A DNA stretch of 64,000 nucleotides from Rapana venosa (taxonomy: Eukaryota; Mollusca; Gastropoda; Neogastropoda; Muricidae), in the NCBI GenBank assembly GCA_028751875.1, contig CM054167.1, positions 24,799,105 through 24,863,104 of the forward strand, read 5' to 3'. Position numbers and translations under genes: made by a program. A model generated the notes under the pieces. The model saw only the letters and a program-made list of their open reading frames with translations. It was not told the DNA's origin and ran no database searches. Every line of letters starts with the position of its first letter. The first letter of the stretch is position 1. Of the stretch, positions 22,181 to 33,496 are shown piece after piece.

Positions 22181-23089
22181 CTAACGATACAATGTGAAAC
22201 ATATTTTGGAGACCCAATTATTCTTATTGTTGCAATGAAGGTTGTACAACATTTTGTAAGCTTTTAGCGGAAATCTGTGTTCAGGCATTGTCATCATCTT
22301 CAGCCAATATTTTATACATCTAGTGTGAGTAATTACATAGAGTGGATATCTTCCAGTCTCTGCATAAATTAGAGCATTAGGTGTTCTGATACTGACATTG
22401 AGTAACCTTTTCAACGCAAATGTATGAACAAGTTCAATAGTCTTGTGGTCTGCCATTAACGCCCAAACTTTAGAGCCATATGTTAACATTGGCTGAATTT
22501 GGCAGTCAAACAATTTGAAAAATAATGGTGGGGACTGGTCACCAACTGTCCATAACAGTTTCAAAATACAAACAGTTGCTTTTCTTGCTCTAAGAGCCAT
22601 ATCATCTAATGCGTATGAAAAAGTTAAGCCAGTGGAAAAGATAACTCCTAGATATTTGTAACAATTGACTATCTCCAATTTTGTGTTACCGTATAGCCAT
22701 TTTTCTTTCGATGAAATGTATCCACCTTTCCTGAATACTATGACCTTCGACTTGTCAAAATTCACACTGAGGCCAAGTCTGTTAGCAGTACCTTTTAAAA
22801 TGTTCAGTTGTTGCTGAAGACCTATTACTGAATAAGATAGTAGAAGAACGTCATCAGCAAATAACAAGATAAAAATTTCAGAAACATCCTCTGGGGACAG
22901 CTGAATGCCATGTTTGCCTGAAGCTTGAATGTCGATGGCCAACTCATTTATTAGAAAAGAAAACAAAATTGGGCTGCATACTTCTCCTTGTTTTACACCA
23001 AGAGGGCAGAAAAACATATCTGTTAAATCTCTACCAACCCTTACTCTTGCTTTAACGACCTTATACATACTTTTAATGGCTCTATACAT
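22181..23089 (-). CDS. LINE reverse transcriptase, core and C-terminal part
   Basis: 302 codons are open. The catalytic box FADDVLLLS is at residues 77-85, preceded by GVKQGEVCSPILFSFLINEL (RT motif with the conserved QG..SP). It is followed by LGLSVNFDKSK and YLGVIF, standard for LINE RT palm and thumb. Residues 190-302 (LTYGSKVWAL onward) are the LINE-type C-terminal region. It synthesises the element's cDNA by target-primed reverse transcription in the nucleus in intact relatives. The N-terminal RT motifs lie upstream in other frames (about 23500-23090), so this is a broken copy. Confidence 0.8.
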   Translation of the reverse strand: MYRAIKSMYKVVKARVRVGRDLTDMFFCPLGVKQGEVCSPILFSFLINELAIDIQASGKHGIQLSPEDVSEIFILLFADDVLLLSYSVIGLQQQLNILKGTANRLGLSVNFDKSKVIVFRKGGYISSKEKWLYGNTKLEIVNCYKYLGVIFSTGLTFSYALDDMALRARKATVCILKLLWTVGDQSPPLFFKLFDCQIQPMLTYGSKVWALMADHKTIELVHTFALKRLLNVSIRTPNALIYAETGRYPLYVITHTRCIKYWLKMMTMPEHRFPLKAYKMLYNLHCNNKNNWVSKICFTLYR

Positions 23090-23514
23090 CCTACCTTTGA
23101 TACCGTTTTTTCTAAGAACAGCCCAGAGATGGTGTCTATCTGCTAAATCGAAAGCTTTTCTAAAATCGATAAATGCTACATACAGTTTACAGTGAATGAG
23201 AAGCTGCTTCTGTACTAAAGCAAAAAGAGTAAATATGTGATCAACAGTACTGTAGTTCCGACGAAACCTGCTTGAGATTCGTTTATAATCTTATTTTCCT
23301 CTGCCCATGTGGTAAGACGTTTGTTCAAGATATAGCTATATATTTTACTACACACATTCAACAAAGATATTCCTCTGTAATTATCAGGACAATTAATATC
23401 TCCTTTCTTATGTAGAGTATGTATTACTGACTCAGACCATTCATGTGGATATGTTCCTAGTTCAAAGAGCTGATTGAAATATTTTACAAGGAATGAAGCA
23501 ATATATGAATTGGA

Positions 23515-23778
23515 TTACTTATAAAACTCATTAATTAAGCCATCTGGTCCAGGTGCCTTGTTATCTTTTAATACTTTTAGAGCATCATATACCTCATTTT
23601 CTGTTATGCTGCAATCAAGATCACTACATATATCAGTGTTGCTGTCATAAGATACCAGTTCTATTTCATTTTCACCAATACAGGTGTACTCATATGAGCT
23701 TGGAGAAAAGAGATCTTTGAAATGGTTAAACCATACATTCAAGGTAATATCACTTTGTACAGTTTGCTTTCTAGTCAA
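23515..23778 (-). CDS. LINE ORF2 fragment leading into RT
   Basis: The frame ends with the box LKDNKAPGPDGLINEFYK, the conserved 'K.PGPDGI' start of LINE RT domains, and then a stop at about 23517. The remaining RT motifs (QAGFR and a FIDFRKAFD-type box) can be read further along the minus strand, between about 23300 and 23100, in shifted frames. Confidence 0.7.
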   Translation of the reverse strand: MTRKQTVQSDITLNVWFNHFKDLFSPSSYEYTCIGENEIELVSYDSNTDICSDLDCSITENEVYDALKVLKDNKAPGPDGLINEFYK

Positions 23779-24930
23779 TGTTTTAACAGTTCTCCAAAAC
23801 TTCTTGGGATCTTTGAAACTTGAATGTAGTGTATTAAGAACTTGTTCTTTTTCTCTAGAAGCAAATTTTTATATTCTTTACTTTTTTCTGTGTAATATTT
23901 TCTGCTGTCATCTGCTTTGTCAAGCTGGTGTTTTAACACTTTGTATTTCCTTAAAGCTTGCCTCAAGAGGCGTCGCTTTTCTCTGCATTCACCATCAAAC
24001 CAGACATGTTTAGATTTATCGCCAATTGTGATTCGTTTTTTCATACATAAACCTGCTATATGCATTGCTTCATTAAATCTAGCCAAGGCATTATTTATAT
24101 CACTTTCTATTAACTCATGTGCATTCGTCAACAATAGAGACACTTTTTCTGTGAGAAACATTGAACTAAATTCAGCAGCCTTATCCTCATCCCAAACGTA
24201 TTTAATTATAGTTACTTTTTTGGTTTCTCCATCAGTCTCTATGTATTCAGACAGCTTAACCTTTAACTCGATAGGCATATGTTTAAATTCAATTCTGGTG
24301 GACACATGAAAGCTGAGGCCAAAGTCAATGATGCTTCTAGACAAAATGAAATAGTCAATAATACTGGCCCCATTGTGAGCAATATAAGTAAAGTCTCCTG
24401 AATCATCACCAGGTAAAAAGCCATTAGTTATGACCAGATTAAATTGATCACATATGTTCAGCAAATAACGTCCAAAATCATTACTGACATCATCCTTAGA
24501 AACACGTGCACAAAACTCTCTCTCCTCAGACGTATCTTCACTATCAAAAATATGAATATCCCTACCATTTCCCCCACCAGTCCTTGCATTCAAATCCCCA
24601 CATATTATAACGGGAAGATCACCAAAACTTAAAAAAATGTCAACAAACATTGCTCAAGCAAGGAAACGCCATTATAAATATCAGTCTCATTATAATACAT
24701 ACTTTGATATGGGGGCAAATACATCCCAAGCAAAACACAGTCTGTTGTCCAACCTGTAAGCTTTTTAGATATCTTAACTACAATACAGTTGTCATATTCT
24801 GTTTCCATCATAAGTGTTTGGTTTTTAAATCGATTTCTTATGAGAAAAGCTGCACCACCAGATAACCTCGCAGTGGCTGCATTAGTTAATTTGACAGGAG
24901 GTGAAATAGTAACATAATATCTGGAAAAGA
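23775..24930 (-). CDS. LINE apurinic-type endonuclease domain (two frames)
   Basis: Two overlapping pieces, 24811-24629 and 24650-23775, encode an exonuclease-endonuclease-phosphatase fold. TDCVLLGMYLPP is followed after a frame change by VIICGDLNARTG (the catalytic GD.N segment) and IIDYFILSR, with FKHMPIELK in place of the usual SDH.P motif, so the active-site His region looks altered. The N-terminal catalytic segment of the domain is not visible upstream of about 24930. After the endonuclease the piece is Lys/Arg-rich with a coiled-coil-like linker (residues 200-275). Confidence 0.75.
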
Positions 24931-25647
24931 AAACTAGGGAATTTGTGGAAATAAATGCTCACAAGAGAAATATGAAATTCAAAATTATAAAGAATGATGA
25001 CTACACACAGGATCAAAATAAGCAAGTAGTCACTTCAAGGTTGTATAGCAACAAAAGGAAAAGTAGTTTTGACCAGAGAGTATCAGTGAATATCACTGGC
25101 ATGGCCGAGTCCGTGATGGTGACATTACATCTGGTGTCTGTGTTTTTAGGTTTCTGTAACTGTGTGTCTGCATTTAGTCTACTGAATGTATTTGTGGAAG
25201 CACAACTAGGGTGTTGAAATCAGTTCATTTTCAACAGAAAAATGACCGAGATAGAAGTTTGTTTGCTTCCTACACTTCATTAAGGCCCATCCGACAGCCT
25301 CTTGTCGCCTGTTGGAACAAATGGAAACGTCACCTGATTTTCTTCTGACACAAGTCTCTGCTTGACAAAGGTCGACTGTCCAGGTCGAACATTGCATCAG
25401 CTGAGTCTCCGGTAGCAGCCTTGTTGTTTTGAGGCTGTTAACAGGATCCTGATTTGCCCACAGGGGGGGACAACAGAGTGGCGCTGCCCCGTCACTGTCT
25501 CCTGTGGTGAAACAGGGGGGTGCTTGTGTGCTCCGACCTGGTGCAGTCACTGTCTCTTGTGCTGTTGCACATGTGTACCTCTTCATGGGGCCAGGATTTT
25601 CACAGGCTAGAGTCCGGACGTTGTTGGTTTGGAGTGACACGCTGACC

Positions 25648-27387
25648 TCAGGTGTGCGAGCAGCTGCCACTGTTGCTGTGACTCAGTTTTCTGCCCGTTT
25701 CGTCATGCGTTTGCTTCCTGACTGGGTTTGGTAGGCTCCTGTGGTTCCTTGTTGGCATCTCCCGTCTGTGGTCATTTGTTGAGGCGATTGTCCCGTTTCC
25801 GTTCATGCTGGATGGGGAATGTACTGGAGAGGGTGGGCACTGTGAAGGCTGTTTTGCATTCTCTTCACGTGCTGTCTGTTCTGCACCGTGCTCTCTTCTG
25901 GGTGGATGTCTGACAGAGGATCTGGAGTTTGTGTTTTTGCGGAACCCCCGACCCTGGGAGTCATTGTTTCTGTACAGGAGACGCCCATTACGAAAATAGG
26001 CATCTCTGCCCTGGTTCTTCAGCTCCTGTAGGACCTTTTGCTGTCGAGTGGTCAGCTCAGCCGCAACATGCACGCCCAGCTCCTCAGCCATCTTCTTTCT
26101 CATGTCTCTGTTCTCCAAGAGAAACAGCTTGTCTGGCCAGGTGTGGAAGCACACAATGAGAACACGAGGTCGACTGTGGTTTTGTTGTCTTCTTCCGAGA
26201 CGGTAGGCATATTCTATGTCAGCAGTTGTCCATACCTTGCTGTCATAGAATTTGTTCAGAAGTTTGACAACTTTCTCTCTGCACATTTTGCTGTCCTCTT
26301 TGGGACCTTCATACACATTGAAGAAACGCAGGTTGTTGTTTTTGGAATGCGCCTCAAGTTTGTCCACCTCTTCACCAAGATTGTTTGCTGTGTCAAAACA
26401 AAATCGTTGTTGATCACCAAGTTGCTTGCATTCCTGTTCCAAATAGTTACATTTGTTTTTCAGGCATTCTACGTCAGCCTTCAACCGGTTGTTCTCTGCC
26501 ATGAGGGTTTCATTGCAGTCTCTGACATGACTCAAGTCTCTGGTCAGAGCAGCTTGGTTCTGGCTCATCTCCTGCAGGTGTCTTGACATGTTGTCTGCCA
26601 AGTAGTTCAAGGAGCCCCCTAGGTGGTCCACCATGTTCTGCATCCATCGCAGATCCGCAGCTTGAAGGGAAGCAAAGGTAGTAGATGGAACATGGGTGGA
26701 TGAAAGGGGAGGGGGGACAGGGAAAGGTGCAGCATATGGTGTAGACGTTGAAACAAAATTATGCACAAAGTAAGACGAAGGTGGAAATTGTTCTGTTACA
26801 CTGTGGTGGACATCATTTCTTACTTCTCTTCCAGGTCCAGGGTTTGATTCAATGTCTCCACATTGCAGCAAAAATGCCGAAATGAAAACAATAGCAAAGA
26901 CAGAAAGATTTTCAATCACACCCCAATTGTCTTCTTCACGTAAAGAAACACTGATTGTACACAAGAAAGGGATATGCTTCCCTTCCATGAATTGAGCCGT
27001 TGCCAACATCTGTATCCAGTGGAGTTGAGGAAACGACTCATTCAAAGATGGATGACATGCACTGGCACTGTAGTCACAAAGGCTGTTATAATTTGCACAC
27101 ACTATCCCATTCAAGTCACTGGACCCATAATACAGTATCAGCAGGGAGAGAAACACTGAAGCAGTGCGAACAAAGCTCAGTGGCCAGCACAGTTTCACCT
27201 TCCTTTGCTGTGTTTGCTGAATGGCCACTACTCTTCTTTGCATGAACAACTGTGCTCTGGGCTGTCTGTTGTATGAAGGTGGATGAAGGTACAGAGCTCT
27301 GCAGTACCTGCACCTGCCCTGACCCTCCCTGGGCAGACACAGGTCTACAGGACTGGAAGAGCTGCATAGCATACCGTGGGTCTTCAT
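25648..27387 (-). CDS. LINE ORF1 protein with internal 2A-type skipping motif
   Basis: 579 codons. Residues 1-157 have no recognised domain. Residues 70-87 and 158-175 are hydrophobic. Residues 177-185 read GDIESNPGP, an exact D-[VI]-E-x-N-P-G-P 2A signature (nucleotides 26833-26859), which in known cases makes the ribosome skip the Gly-Pro bond. After it come a Pro/Ser-rich stretch (203-240), a predicted coiled coil (about 262-347), then NNLRFFNVYE (351-360) and YAYRLGRR (394-401). These last two resemble the RRM and C-terminal domains of L1-type ORF1 proteins, which bind RNA. The tail is basic. An overlapping frame (27514-27116) is open upstream and could hold the true start after a frameshift. 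Confidence 0.8.
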   Translation of the reverse strand: MKTHGMLCSSSSPVDLCLPREGQGRCRYCRALYLHPPSYNRQPRAQLFMQRRVVAIQQTQQRKVKLCWPLSFVRTASVFLSLLILYYGSSDLNGIVCANYNSLCDYSASACHPSLNESFPQLHWIQMLATAQFMEGKHIPFLCTISVSLREEDNWGVIENLSVFAIVFISAFLLQCGDIESNPGPGREVRNDVHHSVTEQFPPSSYFVHNFVSTSTPYAAPFPVPPPLSSTHVPSTTFASLQAADLRWMQNMVDHLGGSLNYLADNMSRHLQEMSQNQAALTRDLSHVRDCNETLMAENNRLKADVECLKNKCNYLEQECKQLGDQQRFCFDTANNLGEEVDKLEAHSKNNNLRFFNVYEGPKEDSKMCREKVVKLLNKFYDSKVWTTADIEYAYRLGRRQQNHSRPRVLIVCFHTWPDKLFLLENRDMRKKMAEELGVHVAAELTTRQQKVLQELKNQGRDAYFRNGRLLYRNNDSQGRGFRKNTNSRSSVRHPPRREHGAEQTAREENAKQPSQCPPSPVHSPSSMNGNGTIASTNDHRREMPTRNHRSLPNPVRKQTHDETGRKLSHSNSGSCSHT

Positions 27388-27527
27388 ACGCCCGTTTCAA
27401 ACTGGACCGAGAGAGTGGCACAGTGACAACCACTCCGTTCAGTGCAATGTCGAGCGGTGTCAACGTCTCTTGGTATGACAGTACAGGGGCTGACTGGAAT
27501 GTGTCGTTCGACATTTCGGTTGTTCCA

Positions 27528-27534
<7 letters not shown>

Positions 27535-27578
<44 letters not shown>

Positions 27579-27853
27579 AGTCGGTGAAGACAAAGAGGGA
27601 GCGGAAGAGAGAGCGAGAGAGAGAGAGAAGAGAGAGAGAGAGGGGGGCTGTCGCAGAGAGAGAATCATTTAAGGAGAATAATAATAATAATAATAATAAT
27701 GTATGGAAATTATATAGCGCTGAATCTTGTAAAGCAACAAATCAAAGCGCTCAGATTTTATTGCATACCACTTTAAGTCATGGCAGATTTCTCTCCGTGA
27801 AATTCGGGCTGCTCTCCCCGGGGAGAGCGGGAGAACGCGTCGCCACCCTTTCA

Positions 27854-27884
<31 letters not shown>

Positions 27885-30026
27885 GGTTGAGAAGGAAGGT
27901 AGGTGGATGGTGGAGAGGGGTGGGGTGAGGGAGGGCAGCCAGCATGGCCAGTCAAGTGCCGACTACACTAGAGCCTACATCAAAGCAACCCCTTAAGTGA
28001 TGAGAGATCGGCAAAGCACCAGCACAGAGAGCCTACAGTTAGAGGCAAAGGTAGAGGAAGAGGGATGTGGGTGGGGATGGTAAGGAGCAAGAGGTTACAG
28101 GTCACCATTTTAAAAAAAATCGCCAGCCATTACAATGAAAGATTCGCCCTCCCCTGTCTGCTCTTGCGCTGCTGATATTTTTCTTTTTTCAGTCATAAAA
28201 CATGACAACCACCGCTGTTACCATGTACATTTACTACAGTTTACACACACAAGGTTGCCGATACTATTTTTGCACACTCATTTCTTTCACCAACGCAATT
28301 CGAGAATGTGAGGGTCCCTCTCCACCTCACTTAACCGTAATTACTGTGGAAGTAATGCTTTCAAGAAAGGCAGCTATGGCGGGTGGTATGGATGACATGA
28401 GTATACCCAACATGCAAAATTACCTGTAGGAGATGCTTTACCAATCAAAATTTTAATTTTTTTCAATTCAACAATGCTCAAGATGTCCCTTCAAAAGTGT
28501 TGGTGCAAATGTCTAAAGTAGGACTCCGCAAGGTAACCTAAGGTGGAAGTCAACTTCACAGAATCACTCTTTGCACAGCACCAGGCAAAAAATATATGTC
28601 TTCATGAATTTTTCAAAAACTAAATATGTTAAATAAACATACATCATTATAAGATTTCATCTACCCCCACAGCTTCAACCTTGTTATAATTATTGCTTGG
28701 AGATTAAGAAAAAATGTGTTTGGGTGGGGGTGCAAGTGGTTACCTTTACCACTGTGACCAGCATCAGTTCATTGTGGCAAACAATGTAAGCTGACAGGAA
28801 AGAGTTATTTCCAAAAAATAAAGCAAAGTTCTTAACAAACGCCTGACCCCGCGCTCTTTGGTCAGTTCCCTCCATTTTTATGTTCACGATCTTTGGTGGT
28901 GGTGTTGGGTTTTTTCATGGCGTGTCCACTTTCTGACAGGGCTGGAAAAAAATATATCTATCTTCCCCTCCTTTTTTTAAAAATGTAGAAACGACCTCAG
29001 GAGCTCACAGTTAACACAGATGTTATGGGAGACGCATATAGCTAGCGAAATGAATGAACGTCGCTTCAACACTGTCTCCGTATAGTTCTTAGAACTGCTG
29101 GGCCCCATTCAATGCGACTACGCGCCATTGTGGTACGACCGGTTTGTTAACTGTGGTTTGCTCGAAAATGGAACTTAAAAACTCGGAAACAGGAAAATTA
29201 TAAAATATTCGTTAAACGATACAAATTCTTACCTGTGTGTAAAGGTGTGCGCGAAGGCAGCCAGCTCGCTCGTGTTGTTCATTGTTAATGAAACGAACAA
29301 AAGATTTGGGATTCAAATTTTACTCAGTTGCTGGTACAGCAGTTGTATTCGTACTCATCTCAGTGTTCGTCTGGGCGCTGTCCCAACATCAGTCACGTGC
29401 TAAGGTGTAGTAACTCTTAATATACAAGAATTGGACCAATTATAAACACGTTCTGATAGACTTGCTGGATCAATACACGGGTCATCATCATCATCAGACC
29501 CATGACCTTGGCGGTCGTGGGGGAGACATGAAAGACGATGCTGTGGTAAGCCTCCTCCATCCATCTCGGTCCTCGGCTCTGCGCGGTAGTGCCGAGTCAT
29601 TCATCCTGGTCCATTCTGTGATGTTGTCCATCCATGACTTGTTCTGTCTTCCCCTCCTTCTGCCACCTTCGAGTGTTCCCTGCAGTACTGTTTTGGGCAG
29701 AGTGTTGTGGCGGGTGACGTGGCCGAACCATGTCAGCTTTTTCTTCTTGACGATGGTGAGAAGGGGTTCCTGTGGACCTGCCAGCCGTGTTATTTGACTC
29801 TTGACAAATTCATTGGTCTTTCGTTCTCTCCAGGATATGCCCAGTAGTTTTCAATGGCATTTTGTTTCGAATGACTGGATTCGCTTTGCCGTTTCAGCAG
29901 TCAATGTCCAGGTTTCACTTCCTACAGCAGGATCGTCTGAATTAGGGCTTTGTAGAGCTTTAGTTTGATTGGGAAACTGATCTCTTTACTTTTCCATATG
30001 GTGGTGAGTTTTGTCATGGAAGATGT
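27535..30026. repeat. Segmental duplication, copy B
   Basis: Homologous to 18060-20397. It differs by an inserted AAT-type repeat (27678-27888) and many small substitutions. It continues at the right into an intact-length LINE, where copy A is cut by the minisatellite. No host gene is supported inside. Confidence 0.85.
27678..27888 (+). mobile_element. Short dispersed repeat: AAT microsatellite, 'tatagcgctg' box, poly-T
   Basis: This segment is absent from copy A, where gagaa is directly followed by ggaaggtagg. In copy B it lies between two gagaa boxes, a possible 5-bp target duplication. It contains (AAT)n, tatatagcgctgaatcttgt, a GC-rich middle (ctccccggggagagcgggag) and a T run. The order recurs at 21.96-22.18 kb and in part at 1245-1300 and 57940-57980, so it is a mobile, non-coding repeat. 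Confidence 0.75.
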
Positions 30027-32690
30027 TGCCATGGCTATTCTGACTTTGATTTCTGTCGCGATCGCCCGTCCTTTGCGAGTGTAGCGCCGAGGTATTTAAA
30101 AGCGTCTACCTCCTCCAGTTGTTGGCCGTTCATGTAAATTTTAGCAGTGGCATTGCTCGTGCTGTTCACAAGTACTTTACTTTTCTCCGAGCTCACCTCC
30201 ATCCCATATGCTCCAGCTCTGTTCTCGTCTGGTCGTAAGATCTTGCAGCTCTGTGTTACTTCCGCCCATGAGGTCAATGTCATCGGCAAATCGTAAGTTG
30301 TTGAGGGGTCTGCCGCCAATGGAGATGGTAGAGTGGAAGTCATGGAGGGTCTCTCTCATAATGTTCTCCAAGAACAGATTGAACAGGACTGGAGATAACG
30401 GGCATCCTTGTCGGACCCCAACTGTGGTTTTGAAGTAGTCTCCGACCTGATTGTTCAGGACTGCACTGCTTGCGGTGTTGTATAGTGCTTGAATGGTTTG
30501 CACTAGTCCTTCTTCAATGCCAAACATTCTGAGGACCTGCCACAGGCCTTCGTGCCATACTCTGTCAAAAGCCTTCTAGAAGTCGATGAAGTTGTGGAAC
30601 AGGTCTCTCTGATGTTGAAGATGCTTTTCCATCATGATGTGGCAGTTAAAAATCTGTTCGATTGTGCTCCTGCCTGCCCTGAACCCAGCTTGTTCCTCTG
30701 CAAGGTGTTTTTCTGCCTCCTTCTTGAGTCGATTCAAAATAACTTTGAGCATGATCTTGCTGGCGTGGCTGATGAGGCTGATTGTTCTATAGTTTTGGCA
30801 TTGGCGTAAATTCCCCTTCTTGGGCGGGGGTATAATGAGTGATTGTGTCCATTCTGTGGCCACTGTTTTGTCTCCCAAAATTCTGACAGATAGCTGTAAC
30901 ATATGTGATGACTGTTTCGCCACCATCCCTTGAGCAGCTCTGCGGTATGTTTTTCTGCTCCTGGGGACTTTCCTACTGGTAAGCTGTGGATGGCTTTTTC
31001 CACTTCTTCCCTCAGTATAGGTAATGGCGAGGGTGCTCTTGATGTTCTGCTTTCTCTTCTATTATGCTCTTGTCAGGTGTATTGGGTAGTTTGTACAGTT
31101 CTTGACAATATTCAGCCCAAACCTGTTCAATGCAGCTGAGCTTTCTGTAAAGGAGGTTTCCGGAGCTGTCTTCAATGACTGATGATTTGGTTTGAAGTGG
31201 TTTGGTGAGTTTCTTCAGGTGTCGTATGCCTTTTACTGTTGCCCACTTTCATGCTTTTTTCGATCTCATCACATTGATCACTGATCCACTTCTCTCTGGC
31301 CTTTAACATTGACTTCTTCACGAGATTGTTGGCCTCCCGGTATTCTTTAGGGTTGGAAGACCTGGTTGGTTTCAGTGCTCTTCTTGTATTGCAGAGGTCC
31401 AAGATGTCATTGGTAGTCCATGGCTGGTGTTTTTCCTCTGACGACCGAGTACCTCCTCTGCTGTTTCTCGGACTGCCTCATTGAAGTTGTTAGTGAGTCA
31501 TTGATGTCATTGTCCAGGAGGGTTAATGCCGCAAAACGTCCGCCAAGCTTAGCTTGGAAGATCTCCTCGACATCTGGACTTTTCAGTTTGTCCACGTCAA
31601 ATTTTATACGTGGGTTTGCAGCGTTTGTTTTCTTCAGCTTCATTTTGAATACCAGCAGCACAAGGTCGTGGTCGCTGCCCCATTTTCAGCTCCAGGGTAG
31701 GTTCTTGTTCTGGCTCTGTTGATGCTGGATTTGAGCGCCGTGGGGTTAAGATAAAATTTTATTTGGTTATGGTCTGCCATTTGGCGCATGCCAGGTTGTC
31801 CTCCTTGACTGCTTGTGGGGGTAGAGGGTATTTTGGGAATGGTAAGTCTGTGGGGGCAGGGAAACTCCACAGACGTAGTCCCCTGTCGTTGGTCTCCCCA
31901 GTTCCAAACTGACCAACTGTTCCGGCCCCCTTGGTTGTAAGATCAGGGCCTACTTTGGCGTTTTAAAAACCCCTTGGGGCGATGATGATGTCCTTCTTGG
32001 GTATTTCTAATGGTCCTTCAAGATCTTCAAAAATTCTTCTACTTCTTCATCTGCATTTATCAGATGATGGTGCATAGTTTGTATGATGGTGATGTTCTTG
32101 GGCTTGGCCGACACCCGGGTGCTGATTTAAACCTGCTGGAAGCCGGTGTACAGCGATAATGCACCCCACTACTTCCTTTCTGACAATAAATGCCACCCAT
32201 GTTGGTTTATGTTTCTCTTGGCCACTGTACCAGATCTTGTTGCCTTTTCAGTCAATGTTCTCACCAAATCCTGTCCCTCCCACTTCTAGTCCAATAATGT
32301 TCCATTCATATCGGCTAAGCTCATACTCTAGTTTTTTTGATTTTTCGCACTGGTAAGTGTACGGACATTCCATGTACCAATGGTGATTTGTTCTCTAGGG
32401 AGCTTAAGTAATGTTTTAACTCCAGTAGCTGACTTGTCACTTCCACCCTGGTGTTGATCAATGGAAAGCGCGGTCGTTGGTAACCCGGGCCTCGACCGAT
32501 CCGGTATCATTTTGGCTTTGCATTTGTCTTTCATGTTTTTTCTGTGGGCTTAGGATATTCCTTGGTGGCGCCAATCTCCTCTCCAAGTCTCCATATGTTT
32601 TGGGTTTTTTCTATTGGGGTTTCCTCCCCCACATGCGACAGGTTGTACTGGGTTACATGGATACCAGTAGCAGTAGCAGAGAACTCCTCT
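29470..32690 (-). mobile_element. LINE with endonuclease and RT, decayed
   Basis: Minus-strand order: an endonuclease N-terminus at 32534-32328 (ITIGTWNVRTL, the usual start of AP endonuclease domains); middle pieces at 31870-31172, including an RSSNPKEYREANNLVKKSMLKAR-like linker; RT at 31003-30035 with KSPGAE, NYRTISLI, EEQAGFRAGRST, GVRQGCPLSPVLFNLFLE and FADDIDL; a C-terminal region at about 30000-29480 with SETWTLT; and a short TGA/ATG tail at 29481-29493. At least six frame changes make it inactive. It is the kind of element often misannotated as 'craniofacial development protein 2-like'. The RT layout suggests RTE or a related clade (inference). Confidence 0.85.
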
Positions 32691-32701
32691 GACTGACCTG
32701 A

Positions 32702-33108
32702 CTTTGCACAGCACCAGGCAAAAAAATATACCAGTCTTCGTTAATTTTTTTAACTAAATAAATATCTTAAATAAACGTACATCATTATAAGATTTCATCT
32801 ACCCCACAGCTTCAACCTTGTTATAATTATAGCTCGGAGATTTTAAAAAATATTCTTTTGGGTGGGGGTGCAAGTGGTTACCCTTACCACCCTTACCAGC
32901 ATCAGTTCATTGTGGCAAACGGTCTAAACTGACAGCAAAGAGTTATTTCAAATAAAGCAAAGTTCTTAACAAACGCCTGACCCTGCGCTCTTTGGTCAGT
33001 TCCCTCCATTTTTATGTTCACGATCTTTGGTGGTGGTGTTGGGTTTTTTCATGGCGTGTCCACTTTCTGACAGGGCTTGAAAAAAATAGATCTATCTTCC
33101 CCTCCTTT
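32702..33108. repeat. Segmental duplication, copy C (partial)
   Basis: Starting at ctttgcacagcaccaggc, it matches 18912-19310 (copy A) and 28570-28970 (copy B). It ends at ctatcttcccctccttt, where the 41-bp minisatellite begins. It is more diverged than A and B are from each other (several indels). Confidence 0.85.
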
Positions 33109-33312
33109 GATGATGACATCTCTGGTGCCTTGTGCTTGAGTACCAAGGGAATGATGACATCTCTGGTGTCTTGTGCTTGAGTACCAAGGGAATGATGACA
33201 TCTCTGGTGTCTTCTGCTTGAGTACCAAGGGAATGATGACATCTCTGGTGTCTTCTGCTTGAGTACCAAGGGAATGATGACATCTCTGGTGTCTTCTGCT
33301 TGAGTACCATTA
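33109..33312 (+). repeat. 41-bp minisatellite, locus 3
   Basis: Five copies of the same 41-bp unit directly abut duplication copy C. The minus-strand frames are rotations of the same decoded repeat. Confidence 0.9.
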
Positions 33313-33496
33313 TTTAATCTAAGCATGGCGAATTGACTTATAAATAGTCAGTTCCTAAACATTTATGCATTAAATGATTGAGATGTGTTTTGAACTGAAT
33401 TTTGTTTTTCTTACGTTTTAAACTTCTTGTGAGCTTGTTCCTTAAATCGCAACCTGAATACAAGAAGTTTGTTTTGTAAAGATTATTTAATAAAGA

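Larger units (their letters stand above)
22181..27530 (-). mobile_element. Nearly full-length two-ORF LINE with a 2A motif in ORF1
   Basis: On the minus strand an ORF1 (27387-25648) precedes an endonuclease (about 24930-23900), a linker, and an RT (about 23780-22181). Frames in ORF2 are broken at several places: near 24650, near 23775, and a TAA at about 23517 between the QNEFYK-type start of RT and its core. It is therefore probably inactive. The ORF1 architecture (coiled coil, then an L1-ORF1p-like domain) and the absence of RNase H suggest an L2/CR1/jockey-related element. The clade is an inference that a phylogeny of the RT would settle. The 5' limit is set by the (CT)n tract at 27529-27575 that begins the duplicated segment. 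Confidence 0.85.

Noticed and set aside
26833..26859. 2A motif as a sign of an integrated picorna-like virus
   Set aside because: It lies in an ORF1 whose downstream part is coiled coil plus L1-ORF1p-like domain and which is followed by LINE endonuclease and RT, so it is a retrotransposon.
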